DNA of 44,032 nt. It comes from an uncultured Carboxylicivirga sp. (GTDB taxonomy: Bacteria; Bacteroidota; Bacteroidia; Bacteroidales; Marinilabiliaceae). The stretch spans positions 1 to 44,032 of the forward strand of contig CANLLN010000035.1 of the NCBI GenBank assembly GCA_947491945.1. Reading direction: 5' to 3'. A program made the translations under genes and the position numbers. Positions 37,101 through 44,032 of this stretch are shown piece by piece. The notes beneath the pieces are model-generated. The model was not told the origin of the DNA, did not search any database, and saw nothing but the letters and a program-made list of their open reading frames with translations. Within the stretch, counting starts at the first letter, position 1. Each line of letters starts with the position of its first letter.

Positions 37101-40100
37101 CAGCTTAACCGTCTGAAACAGATCGAGCGGTACGTTCATCTCATTCTCCTCGGGCCACACCATGTAACGCTGTTCAATTACTTCATTGTCGTACTCGCCG
37201 GCCGGTGTCAACTTTAGCGGTATTTCGTATTCGTAGTAGTTATCGTTGTAGTCGCTTCCCACCCGAATAAAGGCCATCATTTCATTGTCCAAAAGCCCCT
37301 GATTATCCACGTCTTCGGCATGGATAAACATTTTTAGGCGCTGATACTGACGTATATCGATGCTCACATTTTTATACACAGCACGGGCATCGCCACCGGC
37401 CAGGTTCTGCACTTTCAGCAACAGCGACTGCTCATTAAGCTCGCGCAGCTGTGGGTTGGCAGGGTCAATCACACGGTCGATACCCGGTGGTAATACGTAG
37501 TTAACCGGTGTTTTCTGCGAGCTTTCCTCTATGTTCACTACCGATACTTCAAATTGTGTGTTGCCATTGTCTGCTGCATTTTCGTACAGTGACTCGTTGA
37601 ATTTACGCCAGTCGCCCTTGATCAGATCCAGGGTGGCCATACGCAGAATAGTAGTATCCTTAAAGCCCTTCATGAACATACGCATGAAGCGGATGCTTCG
37701 CAGGTCGCGGATGGAGCCAATGGTTTGCGTGGGGTTTTGGATGGGGATGCGAAAGAGGTACCAATCGGCTTTCACGCCGTCATTATCGGCTATGCTTCCA
37801 TCGCGCTGATCAACAATGTATGGGTTGGCCTCCACACTCATGGTGCTTTTTGAGATGGGTACTTCATATTGGAAGTAACTTTCGTTCTCACTCAGGGTGT
37901 TATCGTTGTTAATATCCTCCATGTCGGGCTGTGCCTTAGCTGCCCTTTTGGTGCCGTCTCCTTCATATTCCGAGGGCAGCGAGTTGCCTTCGGGACTATT
38001 GAATAGCTTATAGCGATCCAGAATACTGGTTCTGTTCTCATCGTGCGCACCTCCCAAAAAGTAAAGGAAGTCATCGGAGGCCGGGTCTTGTCTTAATTTA
38101 TCCAGGGCAGCCTGTTCCAGGTCGGTACCCATGCTTTCAATGATTTCCAGGAAGGGGTAGTTGCCATTGCGGTAGAAGCGCTGTTCGTTGGCTGAGTTCA
38201 TACCGTTCAGACCCACATCCTGTGCCAGGCGGGTGGGACCATCGTTACTAAAGCCATTTACCAGGTTTTGCTTGCGCGATACATAGCCCCACTGCGTAGA
38301 GTCGACATCAAAGGGTTCTCCGGGCCCGGGCAAGCCGTTCTCAAATGATTTGCGGGTGTCGCGCAGTATGTCTTCCGATACGTTACCCAGGTTGAAATAG
38401 ATCTTTCCTTCATTTTCATCCAGGTTATCGTCATACACATAAGGATCCATCATCCAGAACTCGATGTACTCAATGTTGGCCGCCTCAAAGTCATTCACAT
38501 CAATCTGACGCATCATACCGCCCCAGCGTTCTTCCGGCATTTTAAGGGTTCCATCGGGGTTAATACCGTGTCCGTAGCCATCAGTGGTGGCACTGCTTGT
38601 TCCTGCATCAAAGTTGTAGGGGCCGCGTTCGGTGGGGTAGTAGGCGATGTTCAACACGGGCATGTTGGTGGGCTGCCCGTAGGGTGCCTCACGGTTGGGA
38701 AATATTTCTTTCTCAAGGATCTCGCGCACAAAGTGATTCTTTTTCTGATCGTCGTCGGCTTTTATGTGGCCGGGTGTTTGCGTGCTGGTGCGCAGAAACA
38801 ACGGATCGATGGAATACCAGGCAAAGCGTGCCCGGTTAACGCCCGAAAAGAGATTGTCGATAAGGGCTGCCTCGCGAAACTCATCTTCCTGTCCCTGGGG
38901 CGTACTGGCGATCTGCCAAGCCATCCAGTTACGCATATCGTAGGGCACCCGCGTGCCTTCAAAGTCATCGATGTAAGAAGTACCCGATTCGTCAATTACC
39001 TTGGGATGACCGGGCAGTAACTGGGCAAATTCACCTTCAAAGGTAACACTCGACATCTCCTTGGTTTCCACCAGCGGCAATTTGTCTATCAGCTCGGTAA
39101 TACCCATAGATTCTGTGTAGAAAGAGGTATTCAGTCCCCAGATGGTGTTGGCGATAGGTTCGTCACCAATGTTTACCTTTTGTGTCAGGGGGCGTTCGCG
39201 CAGGTGCATTAGCGTACCGCCTATGTTAAAGTTATCATTGAACTGATAGTTCAGGTGGGTGCCCATCAGTGTTTTGGTCTGTAGGGCAAAGAGTGACTGA
39301 TTTTCCAGTGATACTTGAATGGGTGTGCCGGAGGAAAGGATGCCCTGATTGATAATGCGTACGCGTCCCAGGGTGTAATCGACGGTATAGTCCTGATTTT
39401 CAACCAGGCGAATACCGCCCGCTGTAACTATTACCGATCCCTGCGGTATGTTCATGGCATTCAGCGATATCTCCGATCCAGAGCTTGATTTGTAGCGTCC
39501 TTTTAGTTTGTATTTATTACGCGAAGCATCCTGTTCGGCCACTATCTGTGTGCTGTCGTACAGCGCCTGAAAAACGTATTTTTTTATCAGCTGCTCATCG
39601 GCCATACTGCCACCCAACTGCTCGCGCATATTACTACCGAAGGGCTCCAGTACCGGAAATATGATACGGCCATTATCGGGCTTGATGGTGAGGTTACTCA
39701 CATAGTCAAAGATACCGTCGGGCTGATAATCGTTATTGGTGTTCAGGTTATCCAGGTTCATCAGGCGGATAAACAATTGCCCCATGGCATTTTCGGGTCC
39801 TTCGGGCAGGTAATTGATGTTACCCCCCGTGCTGTCATTGGTATAGGTCACGTTCATGATGAAGTCTTCGCGATTAACCTGATATGCATTAATCGAATAG
39901 ATGTTTTTCATCATGAGATCCCAGGTTGGGTTGTCGCGACCATTTATTTTACCGGGCGACAGGTTAGTGGGCTTAAGCAGTTTAAGGAATAGGGTCTGCT
40001 CGGCTTCGTTCTGTGTATTGGTAAATTCACCTACCTTAAAAGTCTCGCCGGCATAGGTGTATTCGTAGGCAATACACAGTACTTCATCTGCGTTAAGAGC

Positions 40101-41486
40101 CGTATTCAGCGAGATGTATCCCAGCTTGGGCTGCACCGAATACTCGGTGTCGGACAGCTTACGCGCATTTTCCAGCTTTTCGTATTCAATGGTATTGAGG
40201 ATCACACCATCAAGCGTGGCCGTAACTTTGTTGATGTCGCGCACAGCGCTATAGCTACCCTGGCTCATTTCGTTGTACAGGCCGTTGGCGTTGTTACGCG
40301 GCGAAACAGCCGACGTGCCGGCCCATTGCGTGTTAAATGTGTTTTCGCGGTTCTCACCCAGGTCGGCAAAACCCACCACGTTGCGCGATTCATTCACGTC
40401 GCTGCGACTGTTGGTCACCCACACCTCTACGCGGGTGATGTTAATGGCGCTGTTTACCAGCGGCAGGCGTTCCAATGCCTGATCGTATTTATCCCTGAAG
40501 AATTTACTTAGAAAGAAGTGGCGGTTGCGATCGTATTGGTCGGCATGTATTTCAAATTCCTGCGTTTCGGCACCCCCTTCGATGCTCATCACTGATGTTT
40601 CGCCCTTTTGCTGGGAGAAGATGCTGGTAACCGTGAGCTTTCCAAATTGCATCTCGGCCTTTACACCAAAAAGGCTCTGGCTTCCGGTGATAAGCGTACC
40701 GGGCAGGGGCAGTGTTACGTTACCGGCTTCCACTTTTTTCAGGATGTCATCTTCACCGCCTTCATATTCCAGATTCATCTGGTTTTCAAAGTCAAAGGTG
40801 GCCTCGGTATTGTAGTTAACGCCCAGCTTTAGCTTTTCACCAATGCTACCACTCAGGTTCATCTGTATCTTCTCCTGAAAATCGAAAGTGGTGGTTTTAC
40901 GCAATCGCTCCTGAAGTGTTGGGTTATCAATTTTTGTGTATTGAATGCCCACACTTAATTCGGCCATCCCTTGCAGGCGCACATTAATGGCATTACTGCC
41001 AAAGATACCCTCGAAAGCCTCGCCACCCACGTTTTTCCACATCTTATTAAATACGGAGTTGTCATCATATTGGGCAGCTTCTTCCTGCTGTTTTTGGCGC
41101 CAGTAGGAGATAATGGAGCGGCGGGTGTCATAATCCAGGTAATCTTCCAGGGGCATTGAATAGGGCAGTCGAATATCCATGTTACCTACCTTGCGGTAGA
41201 TGGTTACCCTGCCTGTTTCGTAATCATACTCGGCATTGTAATCCAGATTGGTCGGATCATTCAGGTCAATACCACGCTGCTCCTCCCGCTCAAGCAGGGG
41301 GTTGCCACTTTTATCGATAATCTGATAGGGTAGGTTAATGGGATCAGTGCGGCCCAGTGTGTCAGGTTGCTGATAGGCTATGTGGGTATAGTGGCTTTCC
41401 CTGCCGTGCAGTAAAGAAGTGCTCATCGTAGTGAGTACGATGGTTGTAAAAAACAAGGTAATGGTATATTGTAGCTTTTTCTTCAA
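34146..41486 (-). CDS. sprA: SprA/Sov: T9SS outer-membrane translocon protein
   Basis: Giant outer-membrane protein of 2446 residues. SprA of Flavobacterium (Sov in Porphyromonas) is known to form the very large beta-barrel through which type IX cargo leaves the cell. A signal peptide occupies about residues 1-28 (TITLFFTTIVLTTMSTS). Recognised segments include the early RLPYSMPLEDYLDYD, the SVGIQYTKIDNPTLQERLR strand region, and the conserved ARFAWYSIDPLF and GMRTRGS-like (ITMGVRTRGSQSKSVEVWMN) blocks. It ends in barrel strands (KPYVSLSYPITNSNFGVSFR). The length is in the family's range. The only start that keeps the signal peptide is TTG 41486; an upstream in-frame stop excludes earlier codons. 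It lies 17 bases after ruvA and is probably co-transcribed with it. Confidence 0.95.
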   Translation of the reverse strand: MKKKLQYTITLFFTTIVLTTMSTSLLHGRESHYTHIAYQQPDTLGRTDPINLPYQIIDKSGNPLLEREEQRGIDLNDPTNLDYNAEYDYETGRVTIYRKVGNMDIRLPYSMPLEDYLDYDTRRSIISYWRQKQQEEAAQYDDNSVFNKMWKNVGGEAFEGIFGSNAINVRLQGMAELSVGIQYTKIDNPTLQERLRKTTTFDFQEKIQMNLSGSIGEKLKLGVNYNTEATFDFENQMNLEYEGGEDDILKKVEAGNVTLPLPGTLITGSQSLFGVKAEMQFGKLTVTSIFSQQKGETSVMSIEGGAETQEFEIHADQYDRNRHFFLSKFFRDKYDQALERLPLVNSAINITRVEVWVTNSRSDVNESRNVVGFADLGENRENTFNTQWAGTSAVSPRNNANGLYNEMSQGSYSAVRDINKVTATLDGVILNTIEYEKLENARKLSDTEYSVQPKLGYISLNTALNADEVLCIAYEYTYAGETFKVGEFTNTQNEAEQTLFLKLLKPTNLSPGKINGRDNPTWDLMMKNIYSINAYQVNREDFIMNVTYTNDSTGGNINYLPEGPENAMGQLFIRLMNLDNLNTNNDYQPDGIFDYVSNLTIKPDNGRIIFPVLEPFGSNMREQLGGSMADEQLIKKYVFQALYDSTQIVAEQDASRNKYKLKGRYKSSSGSEISLNAMNIPQGSVIVTAGGIRLVENQDYTVDYTLGRVRIINQGILSSGTPIQVSLENQSLFALQTKTLMGTHLNYQFNDNFNIGGTLMHLRERPLTQKVNIGDEPIANTIWGLNTSFYTESMGITELIDKLPLVETKEMSSVTFEGEFAQLLPGHPKVIDESGTSYIDDFEGTRVPYDMRNWMAWQIASTPQGQEDEFREAALIDNLFSGVNRARFAWYSIDPLFLRTSTQTPGHIKADDDQKKNHFVREILEKEIFPNREAPYGQPTNMPVLNIAYYPTERGPYNFDAGTSSATTDGYGHGINPDGTLKMPEERWGGMMRQIDVNDFEAANIEYIEFWMMDPYVYDDNLDENEGKIYFNLGNVSEDILRDTRKSFENGLPGPGEPFDVDSTQWGYVSRKQNLVNGFSNDGPTRLAQDVGLNGMNSANEQRFYRNGNYPFLEIIESMGTDLEQAALDKLRQDPASDDFLYFLGGAHDENRTSILDRYKLFNSPEGNSLPSEYEGDGTKRAAKAQPDMEDINNDNTLSENESYFQYEVPISKSTMSVEANPYIVDQRDGSIADNDGVKADWYLFRIPIQNPTQTIGSIRDLRSIRFMRMFMKGFKDTTILRMATLDLIKGDWRKFNESLYENAADNGNTQFEVSVVNIEESSQKTPVNYVLPPGIDRVIDPANPQLRELNEQSLLLKVQNLAGGDARAVYKNVSIDIRQYQRLKMFIHAEDVDNQGLLDNEMMAFIRVGSDYNDNYYEYEIPLKLTPAGEYDNEVIEQRYMVWPEENEMNVPLDLFQTVKLRRNDEKRVEGSSVSFNQVYVMPDPNNPNNFASVKGNPNLSNIRTITMGVRTRGSQSKSVEVWMNELRLTDFNEEGGWAANARMTVKLADLGNVSVAGKKSTVGWGSIDQNVQERSQEEFYQYDIATNLELGKLLGPESALSVPFYFGYSKSVASPKYYPLDPDIPLDVALDNAANDAARDSIKDISQNVVKRKSVNFTNVKLLPQKEKVQFYSPSNISATYSYNETSKHDIDTDHATDKSYRGVLAYNYNTRPKAVEPFKKAVKSKNLSLIRDFNFYYLPNQISYRWEFDRQYREVQLRNNTGSPISPELTVSKDFDWNRFFDMRYNLTKSLKLSFKAITNARIDEPEGAVNKDYDRDAYEEWRDEVWRNIKSMGRTTSYQHNFDVSYQVPINKIPLLDFTSASLQYRGMYQWQAQPMLETDTIQWGNTIRNSNVIQGNGQLNMSTLYKKIPYLNELDKKYRSSRPRRTSNIRDGKRTERYNKTNVVLTKDEALVINHKLKTTETSVRIFDATGKPVRGETKVLNKNKIEFIPEKSVENARVMITGTITENNSVIKKVVDYSALLLTSVKNVSASYSEQNGTILPGYTPSANFMGTSSGFSAPGMPFILGWQDRDFAIKAADKGWLTNDQSMVNPYVMTHGDDFSIKITLEPIRGLRIDLNADRTYERNRNEYYIGGSPTATGRTANGRFSMSFNAFRTAFYRPDLTGNASKTFEEFISNRDIIMQRTGASNINDQDVLIPAFLAAYSGRSANSIFTEQFPGLSKIQPNWRLTYDGLSRIKAFQKVIKSFDLTHAYRSTYNMGAYVSVTPETAEGRIMEYDINAITVTDQFNPLIGVNITWTNAITTRAEIKKARTMSLSMGNNQVIENFNDELVIGLGYRFDKMNLIFGKGSSQKSISNDLNIRADFTIQDNISFVRKIQEDYGQVTAGMKITSVKFTADYALSERFNMQLFYDTKVNKPYVSLSYPITNSNFGVSFRFSLAQ

Positions 41487-41503
41487 GGGTGCAATATCCT
41501 TAA

Positions 41504-42085
41504 TTACATAATCTTAAGAGATTGTTTGATCAACTCTTCTACTTTTAAGCCCGGCGATTGCCCCAGAATTTTATCCACTGCTTTTTGGGCAGTATTTTTT
41601 GCAAAGCCTAGCATTACTAAAGCAGATAACGCTTCTTCGCGAATTGTATTGTCTTGTGAGGCGAAAATTTTCTGATCGATAGGTTCTTTACTTAATTTAT
41701 CTTTCAGATCAACAATGACGCGTTGTGCCGTTTTGGCACCAATGCCTTTTACCCCTTTTATTACGTTCACATTATCGGTTAATATGGCACCCCGCAATTC
41801 CTCGGCCGATAGTGAAGACAGCATCATGCGTGCTGTGTTGGCTCCAATGCCAGATACCGATATGAGGTGCCGAAACAAATCGCGCTCCGATGGCTCTGCA
41901 AAGCCATAGAGTGCAAAGGCATCTTCTCTGATGTTTTCATGGACAAACAGTTGGGCTTCTTTTTTGCCATCGAGGCGGGTAAAGGTATTGAGAGAGATGT
42001 GTAAGAGGTAGCCAAGGCCATTTACATCGATAACAACATGGGCAGGGCTTGATTCGGCAATTTTACCGCTGATATATTCGTACAT
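41504..42085 (-). CDS. ruvA: Holliday junction branch migration protein RuvA
   Basis: DNA-binding subunit of 193 residues that grips the four-way junction while RuvB drives branch migration. The N-terminal OB domain (MYEYISGKIAESSPAHVVID) is followed by the two helix-hairpin-helix motifs (LISVSGIGANTARMML and VKGIGAKTAQRVIVDLKDKL) and the C-terminal RuvB-binding helices (ALVMLGFAKNTAQKAVDKIL). The length is normal. It lies 17 bases before sprA. This ruvA-sprA adjacency is, to my knowledge, frequent in Bacteroidota. Confidence 0.97.
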   Translation of the reverse strand: MYEYISGKIAESSPAHVVIDVNGLGYLLHISLNTFTRLDGKKEAQLFVHENIREDAFALYGFAEPSERDLFRHLISVSGIGANTARMMLSSLSAEELRGAILTDNVNVIKGVKGIGAKTAQRVIVDLKDKLSKEPIDQKIFASQDNTIREEALSALVMLGFAKNTAQKAVDKILGQSPGLKVEELIKQSLKIM

Positions 42086-42220
42086 GGGAAATCGTTTACT
42101 GAATAATGATATATATTATTTAATAACTGTTAGTGGGGTGGTTAATGTTCAGTGATGAGCGCTGTTCATTAAGCATACCTTGTAGTGCCTTTTGAAAACT
42201 CTATATTATAAATTGTTTAC

Positions 42221-42262
42221 GGAACGGTTCTTTATAAGTGCCTTGTGGCAGAGAACCGTTCC
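42221..42262. repeat. Inverted repeat between thiL and ruvA
   Basis: GGAACGGTTCT (42221-42231) and AGAACCGTTCC (42252-42262) pair perfectly over 11 bases, with an inner TGCC/GGCA stem. No T run follows on either strand, so it is not a standard terminator. It lies 31 bases after the thiL stop. Confidence 0.6.
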
Positions 42263-42292
42263 ATACAAGATTTATTGAGCGTACTGCCGGCC

Positions 42293-43342
42293 TTAGTCTT
42301 TGTTTTTGATGGGGTTCCATCCCTGCGCTTGCAGTTCCACCTCCTGATCGGCGTTGGTTACCAGGCAGCATCCCTTGGTCTCGGACGTGATGTGACCAAT
42401 GATGTATATATTAGCATCGCCGGCATCTTTAAATTTCTCGTAGTCCTCCTGTTTAATCGTAAAGAGTAACTCGTAGTCTTCGCCACCGTTCAAGGCTGTT
42501 ACTGTGGGGTTAATGCCCATTTCTTCGGCCAGCATGGATGTGGTGGGGTCGATGGGGATCTTGTTTTCGTAAAGACGACAGCCGGTTTTGGACTGGGTGC
42601 AGATGTGCAGCAGCTCGCTCGACAGACCATCGGAAATGTCAATCATGGAAGTGGGCACCACGTCAAGTTTCTCTAAAAGGGTGCATACTTCCTTGCGTGC
42701 CTCAGGTTTGAGCTGGCGACCCAGTATGTAGTCATAGCCACTCAGGTCGGGCTGTACGCCCGGGTTATCGGCATAAATCTTTTTTTCTCTTTCGAGCAGT
42801 TGAAGTCCCATGTAGGCGCCGCCCAGGTCGCCCGACACGCAGATAAGGTCGTTGGCTTTGGCACCCGATCGGTAGCATATCTTGTCTGCTTCGGCTTCGC
42901 CCAGTGCGGTTACGCTAATGGTAAGGCCGGTTAGAGAAGCGCTTGTGTCGCCACCTACCAGGTCAACATTGTAGTAGTCGCAGGCGGCGTAGATGCCTTC
43001 GTATAATTCGTCTAGTGCTTCCACCGACATTTTAGCGCTTAAGCCTAGTGAAACAGTGATTTGTTTGGGCGTGGCGTTCATGGCATACACATCACTTACG
43101 TTAACCACTACGGCCTTATAACCCAGGTGTTTCAGTGGAGTGTAGGTAAGGTCAAAGTGAATGCCTTCCAACAATAGATCAGTGGTAACAACTGTTTTCT
43201 TATTCTTAAAATCCAGTACGGCTGCATCATCGCCCACTCCCTTTAGGCTGCTGGAGTGTTTCAGCTTAATATTATCTGTTAAATGGTGGATCAAACCAAA
43301 CTCTCCCAGTTGACCTAACTCTGTTTTTTTAACCTCGCTCAT
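42293..43342 (-). CDS. thiL: Thiamine-monophosphate kinase
   Basis: Cytosolic ATP-dependent kinase of 349 residues that phosphorylates thiamine phosphate to the active cofactor thiamine diphosphate. The AIR-synthase-type fold is marked by GVGDDAAVLD, TTDLLLEGIHFDL, VSDVYAMNATPKQITVSLGL, DLVGGDTS, the SGDLGGA turn, and DISDGLSSELLHI. The length is normal for Bacteroidota ThiL. No other thiamine genes are near. It has a good promoter (43366-43396) and is separated from ruvA by a 207-base gap with an inverted repeat. Confidence 0.96.
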   Translation of the reverse strand: MSEVKKTELGQLGEFGLIHHLTDNIKLKHSSSLKGVGDDAAVLDFKNKKTVVTTDLLLEGIHFDLTYTPLKHLGYKAVVVNVSDVYAMNATPKQITVSLGLSAKMSVEALDELYEGIYAACDYYNVDLVGGDTSASLTGLTISVTALGEAEADKICYRSGAKANDLICVSGDLGGAYMGLQLLEREKKIYADNPGVQPDLSGYDYILGRQLKPEARKEVCTLLEKLDVVPTSMIDISDGLSSELLHICTQSKTGCRLYENKIPIDPTTSMLAEEMGINPTVTALNGGEDYELLFTIKQEDYEKFKDAGDANIYIIGHITSETKGCCLVTNADQEVELQAQGWNPIKNKD

Positions 43343-43650
43343 TACTTGCTTTTTTTATTAACATGCAAAAGTAAGCAATGCAAAGCTGAGCGACAACCTT
43401 AGACAAAATGATTTGATAAGTTTCAGTTGAAAAGGGAAATCAGATCTTATACGTTTGTTATTCAATGCACTTTGTCTTTGGTGCGTATAACGAAAACGAA
43501 TGTTGTGCTTATCGGCCTTGCAGACTACTATAAAGAGGAAAGGCCTTGTATATATTTTTTTAAAATCGGATGATTTTTATCTTGAGGTCTGTGATCCTGC
43601 TGTTTGGTGCTTGCGTTTTGAAAAAGAGCATGGGAAGTTTGATTTTTTTA
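43343..43650. other. Non-coding region between thiL and the tRNA array
   Basis: No credible gene frame. It contains the thiL promoter on the left. It also has a possible stem TTATAC/GTATAA (43447-43452 with 43485-43490), and a weak terminator-like hairpin GGCCTT/AAGGCC (43514-43519 with 43540-43545) followed by a T run at 43555-43561. The tRNA promoter begins at 43651. Confidence 0.4.
43366..43396 (-). promoter_or_regulatory. Promoter of thiL
   Basis: On the minus strand TTG (43396-43394), a 20-base spacer, then TACTTTTG (43373-43366) fit the Bacteroidota promoter pattern, about 24 bases before the ATG. Confidence 0.6.
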
Positions 43651-43682
43651 TTTGCACAATAAAAAGATAAGCTCTATATTTG
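43651..43682 (+). promoter_or_regulatory. Promoter of the initiator tRNA array
   Basis: TTTG at 43651-43654, a 20-base spacer and TATATTTG at 43675-43682 give a full match to the Bacteroidota consensus, about 38 bases before the first tRNA. This is the best promoter in the window. Confidence 0.8.
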
Positions 43683-43726
43683 CAACCGCAATTGAGAAAG
43701 ATAACAAGCGTGTTATTAAGATATAT

Positions 43727-43799
<73 letters not shown>

Positions 43800-43803
43800 C
43801 TTC

Positions 43804-43838
43804 AGTCGGAAAGGATGATTGCTTTCCGACTTTCTTTT
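43804..43838 (+). terminator. Terminator after tRNA copy 1
   Basis: AGTCGGAAAG (43804-43813) pairs perfectly with CTTTCCGACT (43822-43831), followed by TTTCTTTT. Confidence 0.85.
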
Positions 43839-43867
43839 GAAATATTGTTTACGCAATGAAAATATAT

Positions 43868-43940
<73 letters not shown>

Positions 43941-43944
43941 CTTC

Positions 43945-43979
43945 AGTCGGAAAGAATGATTGCTTTCCGACTTTCTTTT
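43945..43979 (+). terminator. Terminator after tRNA copy 2
   Basis: Same hairpin as after copy 1, with the single base change in the loop (AAGG to AAGA). Stem AGTCGGAAAG/CTTTCCGACT intact, then TTTCTTTT. Confidence 0.85.
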
Positions 43980-44008
43980 GAAATATTGTTTACGCAATGA
44001 AAATATAT

Positions 44009-44032
44009 TGCGGGGTGGAGCAGTTGGTAGCT
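44009..44032 (+). tRNA. Initiator tRNA-Met, copy 3, cut by the window edge
   Basis: The first 24 bases match copies 1 and 2 exactly and start 141 bases after copy 2. The rest lies outside the window. Confidence 0.85.

Noticed and set aside
38568-39020. Open frame of 150 codons antisense to sprA
   Set aside because: Lies entirely within sprA, with cysteine- and glycine-rich unlikely composition; a shadow frame.

Overview
The window is a stretch of ordinary chromosome from a member of the Bacteroidota. A marine or anaerobic Bacteroidia lineage such as Marinilabiliales is my guess. Evidence for the phylum: type IX secretion genes (sprA, sprE/porW, porX), families largely confined to the phylum (DUF4296, GSCFA, GIN/DUF2807 lipoproteins, Wzi-type capsule proteins), repeated TAnnTTTG -7 promoter boxes, and tRNA genes without an encoded CCA. 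I see no insertion sequence, prophage, CRISPR array or integrase. The gene layout is dense and syntenic-looking.

Layout. 1-2.75 kb (minus strand): a tight envelope operon of a PagL-like lipid A deacylase, a GIN lipoprotein and a family 2 glycosyltransferase. 3-8.2 kb (plus): a Wzi-like capsule protein, a polyprenyl-phosphate sugar transferase, a DUF4296 lipoprotein, a miniature amidohydrolase-like protein that has lost its catalytic barrel, and cysQ. 8.4-14 kb (plus): pgk, waaA (Kdo transferase) and a B12-dependent ribonucleotide reductase. 14.1-19.2 kb (minus): sprE/porW followed by porX, probably one transcript. 19.4-26.7 kb (plus): an orphan sigma-54 response regulator, an unrecognised small membrane protein, leuS, a YitT-family membrane protein and an M23 peptidase. 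26.8-33.3 kb: purN (minus), then acpP-fabF-rnc, a RprX/RprY-like two-component pair and a GSCFA protein (plus). 33.5-43.3 kb (minus): gcvH, the giant sprA just downstream of ruvA, and thiL. 43.7 kb to the end: at least three tandem initiator tRNA genes on a 141-bp repeat, the last cut by the window edge.

Functional themes. Envelope building and protein export dominate: capsule and LPS enzymes, the SprA translocon, its lipoprotein partner SprE/PorW, and the PorX regulator. No gene here has a recognisable T9SS C-terminal sorting domain, so this is machinery without cargo. Housekeeping genes (glycolysis, dNTP supply, fatty-acid synthesis, one-carbon and thiamine metabolism, leucyl-tRNA synthesis) are interleaved.

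I did not find a convincing undescribed multi-gene system. The items most worth a second look are a perfect 16-bp hairpin at the 5' end of rnc (possible RNase III self-regulation), the barrel-less amidohydrolase protein, the initiator-tRNA tandem array, the duplicated C-terminal module in SprE, and a possible small RNA between the GSCFA gene and gcvH. Several start sites were moved from the longest open frame because promoters, terminators or overlaps contradict the longer version.
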